DNA from: Botryococcus braunii
Lineage: Eukaryota > Chlorophyta > Trebouxiophyceae
Assembly (NCBI GenBank): GCA_002005505.1
Contig: KV908594.1
Coordinates: 44,405 to 94,404 of the forward strand
Direction: 5' to 3'
Length of the DNA stretch: 50,000 nt
Shown here one piece after another: positions 1-16,583 of this stretch. Position 1 is the first letter of the stretch, and each line of letters starts with the position of its first letter. The translations under genes were made by a program, and so were the position numbers. The notes beneath the pieces were generated by a model that worked only from the letters and a program-made list of their open reading frames with translations, was not told where the DNA came from and ran no database searches.

Positions 1-540
1 GGCGTTGGTGTGTGTTTGTGTCATGTAGGACACTATGTATGCAGCCAGGCGCGTGTAAGTGTCATTCATGTTAGTGTAAGTGTCATGTCAGTTGACGTTT
101 GGTAATGTTGGCTCACAGCAAAGGCGTATGACAGACAGACACGGACAAGACAGTGCAACGCCTCACATACGAGCTTTTTGAAGTACACAACCTACAAATA
201 CTGACTGGCAAAATACCAGCTGGCCAGTGCGGGATTCAGTGAATTGCTACGGCCAGATGGTCAAATATCTTCACCATAGCAGCCCCAGGAGAGTGCAGTC
301 CCATAGGCAATCCTAGCTTTATGAAAAATGAGTTACTTAATAGGACGGCCAGAGCATGAACGGGCTAACATACGTAATTTGTCACAGGGACCATAACAAT
401 GTGGGCAAAAATCCTTACAACAACACCCCCAAGAGATTGCATTTCCGCATCATTAGCACATCCCGTCCTTCCCCATCCTTCCCCCTTGTTCCACTTCCAT
501 TTGCTGCAGCTGTTCAAGCTCAGCTGGGAAAAGCTTTGCA
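1..540. other. Left-edge spacer, no gene recognised
   Basis: No open frame or family motif was recognised on either strand. The missing downstream exons of the CCDC47-type gene would lie in this direction (minus strand), but none was found, so they are probably beyond the window or too short to see. Confidence 0.5.
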
Positions 541-542
541 AG

Positions 543-1690
543 TGCAGAGCTTACACCATGACTGTCACTATGTCACAGCGCCACGCTGGACCCGGTAAAT
601 GTCACAATATCACAGCTGCCATGCAGGTCCCAGTTACTGTCACAAAATCAAAGCGGTAGGCAAACCCCACTTCCTGTCAAAATATCACTACACCAAACAA
701 GACCCTAGCTACTGCCAGAATGTCGTAGCTCAAGGCAGCTCCAAGTCATTGTCACAGCACACCACTGCCAAGCAGGACCCCAGGTAGTGTCACAGTATCA
801 CAGCACAAAGCAGATTAATGTTTACTGTCACAATGTTACAGCGCCAGGCAGATCCAAGTCTCTGTCACAGTACCACACTGCCAGGCAGGAACACAGGTAC
901 TGTCCCAGTATCACAGCAAAAGGCAGGTCCATGTTTATTGTCACAATGTTACAGTGCCAGGCAGATTTAAGTCACTGTCACAGTACCACACTGCCAGGCA
1001 GGACCTCGGCTACTGCCATAACATCACAGCGCAAGGCACATCTATGTTCACATTCACTGGATTACAGTGCCAGGCAGATCCAAGTCTTTGTTACAGTACC
1101 ACACTGCCAGGCACGACCCCAGCTACTGTCATAGCATCACAGCGCAAGGCAGATCCAAAATACTGTCACAGTATCACTACGCCAGGCAGGAACCCGCTAC
1201 TGTCAAAGGATTGCACTGCCACGCAGGACCCCAGCTGCTGCCACAGAACCACAGCGGAGGGCAGATCCAAAACTTACTGTCACAATATCCCAGTGTCAGG
1301 CAGGACCCAGTTACTTTCACAGAACCGCACTGTCAGGCAGGACCCTAGCTACTGTCACAATGTCATAGCGCAAGGGAAAAACAGGTTTGCGAGGCAGATC
1401 CAAAGCCACGTTCACAGTCCCACAATGCCAGGCAGGACCCCAGCTAATATCACATTATCACAGCACAAGGCAGATTCAGAATTACTGTCACAACATTGCA
1501 GCCCAAGCCAGCGCAAAGGCAAATCCAAAATTACTATCACAACATTGCAGCCCGAGGCAGGCCCTAATCCATGTCAAAGCATCACAGTGTCAGGTAGGAC
1601 CCCATTTGATGTCACAGTTCCAGCCCAAGATAGGACATAGTTACTGTCACAATGTCATAGGGCCAGGTAGGACCCTAGTCACAGAGTGCG
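543..1690. repeat. 38-bp minisatellite, about 30 degenerate copies
   Basis: The stretch is a head-to-tail array of a unit near 38 bp, alternating cores such as TGTCACAGTACCACACTGCC and AGGCAGGACCCCAGCTAC. The unit is not a multiple of three, so the array opens overlapping frames on the plus strand that are only translations of the repeat. It sits just downstream of the last visible exon of the minus-strand CCDC47-type gene, so it is probably in one of its introns. Confidence 0.9.
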
Positions 1691-1900
1691 TCACTCAAAC
1701 TTTTACCGGGAATCTTTGAGGGCAGGAATTAAGGGTATCCCCTGATGCCTGGATTTCTCTCGCTTTCCCTCCTCTCTACATTATTTTTTGTCACATACTT
1801 GGACTTTTCTTTCTCATACTTCACTCTTTGCCAGCCCACACTGGCAAGCCCAAAGAGACTTGGATGAGCAAGTTGGAAAGCTGACTTGGGTGACCCCTAC

Positions 1901-2275
1901 CTTCAGGACCACCCTCCTTGAGCAGTTCCTTAGCAAGGCGTGGAGTGGCAATGGCAATGACCATTGGGGGAATGACGCCCTCATTCATAAAAACCTCGAT
2001 GTCTATAGTGTCATCATGAGGGTGCACTAGATGCAGCGCTAGGCTGAACAGGTCCTGTCTTCTTCGCAGATCAAGGGTGGCCAGGAAGCCCCAACAATAT
2101 CTTCTCCCACTGGCATAGAATTTGAAATTCGAACTTGTCTCCTTCATCAAGACTTCTGAGCCTTCCCCATCTCCTGCAATGAGAAGAAAACAACATTTTA
2201 TGTTTAGTACATTTAGTCCATTTCACAGTGCAGACAAAGATGATTTGCATGTGTGTGTCAGTGTTGTGTGTGCGC

Positions 2276-2370
<95 letters not shown>

Positions 2371-3713
2371 TGCGTGCGTGCGCGCATGTGTTAATTTTTT
2401 TTATTCCAATCCCAGGTGCAAGTGCCTCGGAACCTGAATTTTTATACTATCAAGACGTAGAAAGCATCATTGTTATCTGTTTAATGAGATAGAATGTCAA
2501 GGGTCACACGGGCTCACAACAAGGTAAACAAAACAAAACAAGGTAAACATGAGTTCAACGTTACTTGTGCAGGATCGAACAAGAAGGTGAAAAAGCAACC
2601 ATGTGAAATATTACCAGGGCTAAGAAGGGCGAAATTCCTTTCCAGAATGCCCCCATCGCAGGCGAAAGCTCGAGCCCATGCAAGGGCAATCTCTTCATTT
2701 CGCCGTTTCCCCAAGAAAATGTTGATGATGTACCATAAGATGAAAATGCTGGTAGCAATTTCCCCGTACCAGTCCCCAACCTGGATGATTGAATCACCTC
2801 TCAACAAACGTTGCTTTGAAAGTAGGATGACCCTCGGAAGTTGAATGGGGAACGAAATGTGCGAGGTGCCAAGATATGGCATGATGTGGAGTTTACCCTG
2901 CTCAGTTGATAGGCCCTGTGATTTAGCATTGCATGTGATGCACTGTGAAGTCAATGGAGTACCAGTACATTAGTGCTTGTGAAATAAGTTTAGTCCAATT
3001 AGCAGCGGCGCACATCCCTCATGAAATTGCAAGTTTTGGCAAAACCATGACACTGAAGAGGCAGTAATAGCTCTTGAAATAAATTCATAGTATTAGAACC
3101 CTTATTTCTGTCTGTGTTCACAGTGATGCTGCCTGCTGTGGCTTAATGGTCTCCCAAGACCACGTGTCCTATGTTTCTGTATTTGAACAGAGCCATTGCA
3201 AGAGCCTGAACATGCTTGGACGACAGCTCAGAAGCAGCCTCTTGTATGTGTGCTAATAATGGGGATTGAGGTCCTTGACCTTGAACTCAAATTGTTTTTC
3301 TCTCTCTGCTGGATTGTCCCCAACATTGCCAGTGTCTTTGACCACCTCATCCTGAGGTGGCTGAAATGGCTCAACGGGATCAGCAGGTGTATCCACGCTG
3401 TCCCACTCATCGAAATCAGTACCTGCACGCCATATAACACCATTGAACGGTGGGACGAAATAAGGGAACAGCACCACCAGAAAAATTTCCAACGCAAAGA
3501 TTCTCATTGTCTTGTTCCTATACCACTGCAAATATAGCATATTGATCAAGAAGAGATGACAATACAAAACCATTCACGAACCATTCAAGCACGAACCATT
3601 CAAGCATACAGGTCTAGACGGAACTCACTTAGATCAGGCACAGTGGGTGTAGTCTCCCGAAGAGAAAACAGTAGAAATGCTATAAGAAACGTAATATTTC
3701 GTCGGGACAACAT
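1901..3713 (-). CDS. CCDC47: CCDC47-type ER membrane protein (PAT complex), 5' part, four exons
   Basis: CCDC47 is a single-pass ER membrane protein that helps insert multipass proteins (PAT complex) and is linked to ER calcium handling. Exons on the minus strand: 3713-3629, 3422-3280, 2780-2615, 2173-1901. All introns are GT-AG and the phases agree (1, 0, 1). Exon 1 encodes a signal peptide ([18 protein letters not shown]). Exon 2 is an acidic, Pro-rich lumenal stretch. Exon 3 has a membrane segment (about residues 84-100) followed by [13 protein letters not shown]. Exon 4 has [20 protein letters not shown] and RRRQDLFSL, the cytosolic signature of the family; the wording is closest to plant members. 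About 222 residues are present against roughly 450-480 in the family. Exon 4 ends in phase 1 at an AAG|GTAGGG donor and the remainder is not seen. The start is the ATG that gives the signal peptide. Confidence 0.92.
2272..2390. repeat. (CG)n(TG)n microsatellite
   Basis: A run of CG dinucleotides passes into about 45 TG units and ends in mixed CG/TG. It lies in intron 3 of the CCDC47-type gene. Confidence 0.95.
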
Positions 3714-3969
3714 TCTGCTATGCTAAGGCACAACAGCAGCTGGATGTATAGCAGTTGTCATGAAAGAAGAAAACTGTCCAGCCGATCGCTGCGCGAACTG
3801 CCGGTAGGAGTCTCGAGGAGCTACAGGGAGTTAAACAAACATCACTTTCTGTGGCTGCGACTCCTAAAGACAGTCGGCACAAGTAGACTGCGCATGTCGA
3901 ATGAGAGATAGAATTTTGCTTGCAAGGGCCAGGCGTCGTTTGTAGGTACAGGCTGTACCAGCTTGTACC

Positions 3970-4811
3970 TTACATATTGGAACGTCTAGAGTTGCGATGA
4001 AGAAGGTGGTCAAGACCCTGCAGATTTGGTCGAACAAGTACGGCTCCTGAGAACAGCTCCTGCGAACCCATATATCTGGTAATCAAAGGAGATCCTTGGC
4101 ATTCAGGAGGATGGGGATTGTTGTCCCCCCCCCCCCCCCCCCCCCCCACAAAAGAAAAGACAAAGGCACAAACACCACACTCTCCCTCAAACAATTCCAC
4201 ACCGTATGACAAGGAATACCGGGTTGAATGCAACCTTTTCATGATTTAGCCTTTTGTGAGTATCCATGGAATCACTGAGGAAAACGTATGGGTGGGATTT
4301 GAGGTACTGTTGGTGCTGGGAGGGGCGGGGGGCGGGGAGGTCCTCACTCCAATCGCCAATTTTAAGGTTTGACGGGGACATGTAGGGCTCAGGCTGAACC
4401 CAGGGAGTGGCTTGAGTGACCAGCACCTGCATACAGATAAATCCTTTCATAGCACTTAAAAAATTTGTATATGCTATTTTCATTGATATCTAGCATATCT
4501 TCATTGCAAACCATGATTCCTACATGCTGGTACGCGAAAGCTGGGGACCACGGACACACGATTTACATGCTCAAAGGCGATCAACACAGAGATTAAAGGC
4601 AAAGAAAGCGGGAAGGAGCAGAAAGAAACAACGGGAAAACGAAAACAATAAGGATGAGGGAATACCGGCGAACGAACATCTTGGAAAACATGGTTGTTCC
4701 TTAGTATGCACTCACCTGTGACTGTTGTTTTGAGCAACGCCAGTGAACCAGTTCCTTTTGGAGAGGAAGAATTTCAACCTTGTCTCTTTCAAGGGCATGC
4801 AACTTTTCTTG
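3970..4811 (-). CDS. Unrecognised protein, three 3'-terminal exons
   Basis: Three open segments join in phase 0 on the minus strand: 4811-4716 (donor CAG|GTGAGT), 4426-4235 (acceptor TATGCAG, donor AAG|GTTGCA) and 4059-3970, ending in TAA. The 125 residues run from a charged, helix-like start (QEKLHALERDKVEILPLQKE) through a Pro-rich middle (ATPWVQPEPYMSPSNLKIGD) to a basic tail (HRNSRRSNM). I do not recognise the family. The first acceptor is odd: a T7 then a poly-G run sits where a pyrimidine tract is expected. Upstream exons should lie between about 4812 and 7000; 5440-5350 is one candidate. The stop is 256 bp before the CCDC47-type start, so the two genes are head to tail. The matching phases and the clean donor are the evidence that it is real. 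Confidence 0.5.
4126..4147. repeat. Poly-C tract
   Basis: About 22 consecutive C on the plus strand, in the last intron of the unrecognised minus-strand gene (poly-G in its transcript). Confidence 0.95.
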
Positions 4812-4933
4812 CTGCCCCCCCCCCCCCAAAAAAATATAACGCTGCATATATAGGTGTCCATATGGTTACTTTTAAGCCTGTAGACAACTGGTCTCTGGTC
4901 TCCTCCTCCTCCTCTCCTCCTCCTCCCCTCCCC

Positions 4934-5130
<197 letters not shown>

Positions 5131-5349
5131 CCCCCATCTGCCTTACCGCCTTCTGGTCCCCTCATGATCTTTGGCCGGACATGCCCCATGCTGAGTACTT
5201 TCATCTTTACGTTGTCTTTCGAAGAGGCCAGACCCTCCCCCCCTTTACCTCTTCTTCGTTCATCGCCATCCCCCCCCCCTACCAGTGGTTCCTGTCAATC
5301 GCCGTGTGATGATCTTCATGCGTGTCCATCGCATCTGGCTCCCACGTAC

Positions 5350-5440
5350 CAGCATGTAGGATACAGAGTTCGCGTTTAAGACGTGCTGATTTTATGCTGT
5401 CCCTCTTCCCCCTCCTCCCTCTCTGCGTGTGCTGCAGCAG
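5350..5440 (-). other. Candidate upstream exon of the unrecognised minus-strand gene
   Basis: An open 91-nt segment has a plausible acceptor (TTGTGCAG) and a strong donor (CTG|GTACGT), and encodes a basic stretch with KSARLKRELCILHA. It ends in phase 1, and no phase-1 exon linking it to 4811 was found, so the connection is unproven. Confidence 0.25.
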
Positions 5441-5603
5441 CTGCACAAGAAGGGGGAAGAGGAATGCTTTTGCAGAGTACCAGGTGTTAGTGGGATTCCT
5501 ACCAAGATATAAAGAAATAAAAATCTGTTAACAGCAAGCCCGCAAGGACATTTTGTGTCCAAGCTGCTGACATGAAATATGTAACGAAATACCACATAAC
5601 TGT

Positions 5604-5619
5604 GTGCGCGCACGCACGC

Positions 5620-5702
<83 letters not shown>
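5604..5702. repeat. (CA)n microsatellite
   Basis: CGCACG blocks followed by about 36 CA units. Confidence 0.95.
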
Positions 5703-5703
<1 letters not shown>

Positions 5704-5704
<1 letters not shown>

Positions 5705-7010
5705 AGCAAGCAAGCACGTTTGCATACGCGCATGTGCATGCGCGCAGTTGACCCACATAAGTCCTGCCAGGGCTCTCATGCTGGCTCATGCAAATGAGAT
5801 TCGCATAATTAGTCAGAGCACAATGTTGGTACATCGTGATCATGCAAGGCCCAACGCTGGGGTTGCAAGATGCTTGGGTTTTTCAAGCTTCATCATTCCA
5901 CATGCTAGTGGCTCCCTTTTCCAGGTCCTTGCTCAAGCTCCTCAACTGCGGACAAGACTGGCCAGCGTGCTATTTGTCATCAATTGAGACAGCCATAAAG
6001 GGTTTGGATGAATTCAAAGCCTCTGCAAACTTAGAGCTCAAGATAACATCCGAACATCGATGCTCATGTGACGAGCCATTGCGTCAAGGCTAAAAACCAC
6101 CAGCAGGCATCGGCATTTCTGACGAGGTAACTTCAGAACCATACACCTGCGGGGGTTAAGCGATGGGACACTTCAGGATCGGCGAGGGGCTCAATTCAAT
6201 CGGGTTGGCAGGTCCAACCTAAGGAAGCTGGAGAACATATGGTACCAGCAAGATGCACCCAGATCTGGTGGGGCCCAGGATGGCCCAACCCCACCCCACC
6301 CCAGTCCCGAACTGGCCGAAGCGCAGCTCCAAGTCTCTCTGGATCAAGAGCAATAGTGGCCCAATTATTGTGCATATGACCCAAGCTTCCCAACTCAAAG
6401 ATCAGACATTTCACCCTCAGGCAACCACCTTCAGATTGTGCTCGCAAACTGAAAAGGAGCAAGAGCCATGCAGCAGCGGGAAAATGATCGCAGATCTACT
6501 GTGAAGAGCTGACGCAATTGATACGAACCTTTTGCACGATTCAATGGTGGACCTGCGCCAACTCGTCTAGGGACTGCACAACTCTTACTGCAGCAATGCA
6601 CTGGCTGGGATGCCATTACTCGATCTAAATCAAATATCACCAGTTCAGACTACTAGTATTGTGCTGCAAGGAACCAATCAGCGACCTGATTATGTATGGA
6701 ACAATACATCACATAGCATATCTGACATATTGTAACGATTGAGGCACCTGCCAGGCACCTCAAAAGTAACAATCAAGACCCTCCAATAGCCTGTGAGTAA
6801 TGAGCCGGAAAAAAAGGGGCAATCATATTTGGTTACACGTTCAAATGGCAACCGGAAGTTCTAGCTTCCACGATCCGTCCTATGGACTCTCTCAACGCTA
6901 AGTGAGATATACAACATTCCTGGTAATAGCCAACAATCCAATAGCGTTTGCCTGTTATGCACATGTATCAACGTGGACCATTGCAAACGCAGGCAAGCAT
7001 GGTCCTCTTG
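5704..7010. other. Spacer or undetected 5' part of the 3970-4811 gene
   Basis: Short open segments exist on the minus strand (for example near 5960-5890 and 6640-6430), but none has a consistent pair of splice sites. A TGTAA, the usual chlorophyte polyadenylation signal, lies on the minus strand at 6837-6833, about 175 nt past the eIF2B-alpha stop. Confidence 0.4.
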
Positions 7011-11377
<4,367 letters not shown>

Positions 11378-12350
11378 CCTCCCAGATTTTGGAGTTGTCA
11401 AGATGCTGGCCTCGTACACGTCTGGGATCACAAAGTCGGTTAAGATCAGTTACACCACAGAACAACACGTCTCAACAGAAAGTGCAGCCACGATGAAAAC
11501 GGAAAACGATTCAATTCAGTTCAGAGCAAGATCTAAGCGCAGGTCCTCGGGACGCTCACATAGCCTGATCAAGAAACATAGGCAGTAACATTTACATGTT
11601 CAAATTCTGGGATCCGATAGGCAACAGTTGGGGGCCTACCTAATCAATTTGCGATATCGCTTGCTTTTCCAGGGAAAGAAGCAGTACGGCGGTACATCCT
11701 CCCTTCCCGTACTGTCTTCCTCGCTGGAACTTTCCCACAACAAAGGACGTTGATAACGTTCTTCAAATTCCTTGATCAGCGAATTGAGTTTAAAGACCAC
11801 ACGAGTTTGTGAAATCCTTTAGTTTGCAGTGCCTCCTGAGGACTAGCGTGAGTCTGGTCACTGATTGCTGCTGCTCCTCCGGGGGACTTTTAAGCCGTAC
11901 TTGAGTCTTGACTCCGTCCTTGATTTGGATCAAAGATCGTTATATAACCATAAGGTAATGTTTAGGCGTTTGAATTGTCCGGTCTACGTGCGTGTCTTCA
12001 GCAGTTGACGTTATCGTGATCGAGCACCGCGTACTATGGTTCCAGAGCTGTGTATCTTGGCAGCGCCGATTATCGTTCTACGATGTGGGATGTTACTATA
12101 ATCTATATATCTTATACTAGTTTGGAAGTCAGGATGTTATGATAAGAACATTAAAATCACGCTCGTCGATCAGGCCGTCAACTTGACGAGGACGTCCTGA
12201 AGTTTTTTTTGAACCTAAACATTGCTGTTTCTTGAGGCAAGTCTTACTGCTTAGAAGCGAGTAACCCTCACTAGCTGTCAACATGCTATTGCAGGGGCGA
12301 CTGGAACTCGGAGTGAAAGCATCTTCTTGACATAAATTTGGAGTCTTTAA
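11378..12350. promoter_or_regulatory. Divergent (shared) promoter region
   Basis: The eIF2B-alpha start codon (11377, minus) and the start of the unknown Ser-rich gene (12351, plus) are 973 bp apart and point away from each other, so both promoters must lie here. No TATA box or other element is asserted. A short plus-strand open frame near 11361-11588 overlaps exon 1 of eIF2B-alpha and has no supporting motif. Confidence 0.5.
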
Positions 12351-14894
12351 ATGTGTCCTCCAACGCCTTGCAAAAGCACAATACCAGAAAGCATTTGCAA
12401 TCAACCACATAGCCCTGGCAAGCGCATAAACGGCCAGCTTCAGACAGATGACCAAGGGTACATGGAGAGTTCATCAAGTTCATGCTCCCCTGATGCAGAC
12501 ACTCCTTGTGACTCTTCCCTTCCTCCAACTGCACCAAAAGTTCCCAAGCTGCGTCCATCTGTTCCACGTAGCTTTGCTCGTGAGTGCAGCAGCAGCTTGG
12601 GGCCTGGCACATCTCGCACAGACAACAGTGAGGCTTCCTCCTTCGAATCGCCTTCGTCGGTGCATCTGCTGCGAATTTCTCTGGAATCTGAGACGGAAAA
12701 AGGATCCAAAGATGCTCCAAAACCTGCACGTGGACAGATGGCTGAGGCAGGCAGAGCTTTCCAGCTTGGGTACGTGGATGGTCTGGTGGCTTTGCAGCAA
12801 TACACGTCTTCAGTTGATGAGTCAACAAGCAGTACTCCATATCATGTTTCCTCAGACGCATCAACCTACGTTATACCAAGCACACTCACCAGCAGAAGTG
12901 ATGGCAGCAATACTCCAGACTCAGGTTGCAGCATATCCCTATTTGGATGCCCAGCTGGTGACACAGATAAGACTCCCTTCGAAAGCGAAAGCCTTCTGAA
13001 ACAAGTTCCCAAGCCATACTGCCCCCCTCATAAAAGACAGCTTCGCTTGCTAAGCGTAGGCCAAGAAGGGCCACTTCCTGTAGCAGAAGCCAACAAGTCC
13101 AGTGGCACTGGAAAGAGCCCCACAGCAGCTTCCTTTTCAAGGACTAGATTCCATTGTGACACACCATGGAGAACAATGTCATCCCCGACTGAAATTACAA
13201 ACGGCTTCGGTCTTGAGAAAGGGCCCTTCCTGAGAAAGCTGCTTAGTCAATCATCAATTCAAATTAATTTTCCAGGTGAGACAAAGTTACGTGCCTCTCT
13301 TGTTACACTTCTGTACTCTTAAGAGCTTGTAAGTACACGTTGTGGGTGTTTTTCTGGCTGTTGTAGTGGCATTAATGCTAATATTAGAGACGCCTCCCGT
13401 CTTAAGATATATGATATGAATGGTCCCTGTGTTGGGATCATAGTACTCTTTTGCTGTTTTTGAGGCATCGAGAAAGGAATTTCAGAAGTCTCGTGGAGTA
13501 AAGGCGGGTGTTTAAAGGCTATAGCTAGGCCATGACCTGCTACCTTATACGGTGCACGTGTACCCACTTACATGACATCTTCCACTAGCTATAGCACCCT
13601 GACATATTTTGTCTTTGGTGCTTACAGACAACACTGCGCCGAAGTCTTTAATCCCAACTTTTGAGAAAATCCCGGCAGCTTGGGGCACATCAGGACCGTT
13701 GCCAAAACCCGGCCAGAAAAAACTTTCAACTGTGAAGCCTGAGTATCCTCTCAATCCAAATATGATTAAGAGCAACAAGATGAATTTGGCGAGGTAAACA
13801 TGTTAACCTATATAGGTCTCGGGCCTCTAGATTCCGCGTACCCGCATGCACGAAGTATTGTGTGCCGTTCGGATAGGCTTCACTCTTTATTCTAAATAGG
13901 TATTTTTACAACGTCAACGAGTAATGGCAAAGATTCAAAATTGTGCTACGTTAGCCCCTTGTACTAGAACGGGTTTTTGGTTACTAGTTAGCTTACAACC
14001 ATCATACTGATAGCATATGCTCACTGCTGCGGCCATAACTTGGCAAGGCCGTAGCGACAAGTACTGCCAGTCTCAACAAAACACTGGCACTTACATGTTT
14101 TTGATCCTGCAACAGGGACGGGATCCCTGTATTAGAGAAGAAGGGAACTCTGGCAAGGCGTGGTGACGTAATCATCCAAGTTCCTATCAGCGACCCCACA
14201 AATCTAAACCAAGCCAGGTAGGATTTAGCTTGCAGGCAGTCAAGATGTGAGTGGCGTACCTATATGTTCTCTCACTTGTGTATGTATTTTGTATGTACAT
14301 AGAAGAGACAAACACGTGTGCAGTCCGCATGGCCACTCCTCTGAATCGCGTTGTCTGACCACCCATGGTTATATCATCGATGGTGGGTTTCAGGCCAACA
14401 CATCCTGATAGAGAGAAAGGGACTGGTCCGCCCCTGGAGCAGCTGGCATCGCTGTGCCATGTGGCACATTCTCAGAAGAAGAAGTCTGATGTTCCTAAAG
14501 ATCAGATAATGTCACTCGTTGATTTGCAGATTAAGGCCACCAAGCCCATCCGGTGCAGTCCCTGTCTACTCAGGATACACAAATATGCGTTGGAAACCAT
14601 GCATGTCCTCCTTGATCCGATATCATCCTTATGTTTGCAACAAATGACAGTGCACATCGATGTCCCTATTGTCCCTGCTCCATCTTACCACAAGAAAGTT
14701 TGCGCTAGCATCTGCATTGTACTCGTCTATAAGTAAACATGACTAAGGTAACCAAAACAATTTCTTGTTGCAGAGCACCTTGGTACCGTTCCACTGAAAA
14801 CAAAGCTGGGTATGGAGGCAGCAAAACCGACTACAGTACGTCGCCATGCGAAGGGACTGGCTTTTTTTGCCCAGTGATTATCAACACAGACTAG
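12351..14894 (+). CDS. Ser/Pro-rich protein of unknown function, five exons, 490 residues
   Basis: Exons 12351-13275, 13628-13793, 14116-14217, 14394-14552 and 14774-14894 join at GT-AG introns with phases 1, 2, 2, 2 and end in TAG. The ATG is immediately preceded by an in-frame stop, which supports this start unless an acceptor lies just upstream. Exon 1 is Ser/Thr/Pro-rich and looks disordered (GYMESSSSSCSPDADTPCDS), with one helical stretch (AFQLGYVDGLVALQQYTSS). Later exons are better ordered: SLIPTFEKIPAAWGTSGPLP, GTLARRGDVIIQVPISDPTN, DQIMSLVDLQIKATKPIR and a C-terminal CEGTGFFCP. That tail faintly recalls a GTG-F-P motif I associate with uncharacterised plant proteins; this is from memory and weak. 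No catalytic domain, signal peptide or membrane segment is visible. An alternative ending uses the GTACGT at 14836 as a donor. Confidence 0.68.
13860..13889 (+). repeat. Dispersed 30-bp repeat, copy 1
   Basis: Shares TTCGGATAGGCTTCACTCTT and its flanks with 38537-38566 (28 of 30 positions by eye). It lies in intron 2 of the unknown Ser-rich gene. Confidence 0.7.
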
Positions 14895-16321
14895 GAGCGG
14901 CGTGGAGGATACTGACATTTGGAAGAATCCAGGCGGCAACTGCAAAGTTAAAATCTGTACACCCCTGGAGCATGTTGCAAAACGCAACATCATTTTGATT
15001 TCAATAGTTTTAAGGCTTACTGCCAAACTTGAGGCGCACTATTTTGCGTACAGATGCATATGGCAATTTCATGCACAACTCTTGGCATTAATATTGCTAT
15101 GCGTGGCGCAGTCTTCTTCCGTCTTACGACAAGCTTGTGAATGGTAGACGAAGTACATGCATGTACATATATACATGTGCATTAGAAAAAGTGTAAGGAG
15201 TGCATTGCGATCCTTAACCTACGTAGGTATACACGCAGTACATTTATATATGTACAAACGATATGTCGTATATGTATACGCCTATGGGTGTGTACATATG
15301 TCCGTGCACATGTACACGTGTACATGTAATTCATGTACACGTCCATGTTTTATATCTCCAAGAATACATACTCTTTCCTCTGTAAAACAATTGGTATCCT
15401 TCAGGGATGCATTTCGAACATTGTGGAAGCATTGAAACGTTTTAATCTCACCGTCCCCTACATAGGTCCATGGATTTTCCAGATGGCCTGTAGCATTTCC
15501 TAGGGTATATATGATGCTCTAGTGGTCTTTGGCATTGCTCCATATATGACTTGCCTTGTGATCTAGGTTCGCAGTACAATCTCGCTCAGGTAGCTCGCTC
15601 GGTTGCCTGACTACGCGTCAGAGCCAGTACACTATAATTGGACTCACCCTGAGTAGAGTGGGCATGCGAATCCTTCATGTAACATCTTTTCCGTGGAGAC
15701 CTCGTCTGATTCTAAAACCTCTTCCTCTTTGCTATATCCCAACATGGCCCCTTATTATGCCCTGATGATCATCATGTCAACAGATTTGTAACAGCTCATG
15801 CCTGCATGGTTCCGGTACCGTGCACAAGCCAAGTATACCAACCAAGGGTTGCAGCCTGGTTGCTCCATATGTCGTCAGTGACATTGACGAGTTATTGCGG
15901 AGATCCAGGATCCCTTGAGGGACCACCACTCCGGGAACCGTGGGGCAATTGCAACAAGCGCACGGATCCGAAGCTGCGGGCAAATGGCAGCCTGGAACGG
16001 GAATTCAATGCATAATCCATATGGACCGCATGGAAATCTTGCAATGATACAGCGTTTTGTCAGATATTGTCAGTACTTTATAAGTAGGTGGTAACCTGAT
16101 CAATGAGGCATCCGTACCGAGATTCTCGTGGCAGATTCCTTTCATCGGCTAGGTCTATGGTAGGTATATTCCTAACTAGGTAGGAATATTTTTATATGAT
16201 CCATTTGCACAGACTTGGTGCAGCACCACAGGCCCCTAGGCCAGGCACAGGCCTTCATCATTATGACATTGCGATTGCTGGTCCTGTTGCCCTGATGCAT
16301 TGTTGCGGCCGCATTTCCTGC
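14895..16321. other. Spacer with unassigned open segments
   Basis: Two plus-strand segments read like protein: 15411-15512 after a TCCTTCAG acceptor (contains CISNIVEALKRFNLTVPYIG) and about 15785-15919 (ends VSDIDELLRRSRIP then stop). Their phases do not join each other or the gene upstream, so no exon is called. A stretch near 15230-15340 is rich in TACATG palindromes. Confidence 0.35.
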
Positions 16322-16583
16322 AGTTATGCGAGGTAAGAATTCCTTTCTCAGTGCACAATTGCAAATGACTGTGTAAATTACATCTGCGCGCACCAGGAGA
16401 GTTCAAAGCTGCAATGCGGGGTACTCATATGGATGCATCCATATGGAGAGGTACCTCTCCATATGGATGCATCCATATGAGTACCCCGCATTGCAGCTTT
16501 GAACTCTCCTGGTGCGCGCAGATGTAATTTACACAGTCATTTGCAATTGTGCACTGAGAAAGGAATTCTTACCTCGCATAACT
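16322..16583. repeat. Perfect 262-bp palindrome
   Basis: Two 131-bp arms are exact reverse complements with no spacer, centred on GGTACC between 16452 and 16453. Each arm also contains a smaller 20-bp palindrome, CATATGGATGCATCCATATG (16426-16445 and 16460-16479). Outside the arms the flanks are unrelated. It could be a natural foldback or an inverted-join assembly artefact. Confidence 0.95.

Noticed and set aside
954..1640. 228-codon plus-strand frame with CHNITAQG-like repeats
   Set aside because: It is the 38-bp minisatellite read through; all three frames open and close as the unit shifts phase.
12286..12864. 192-codon minus-strand frame
   Set aside because: Overlaps exon 1 of the spliced plus-strand gene, which has consistent splice phases; the minus frame has none.
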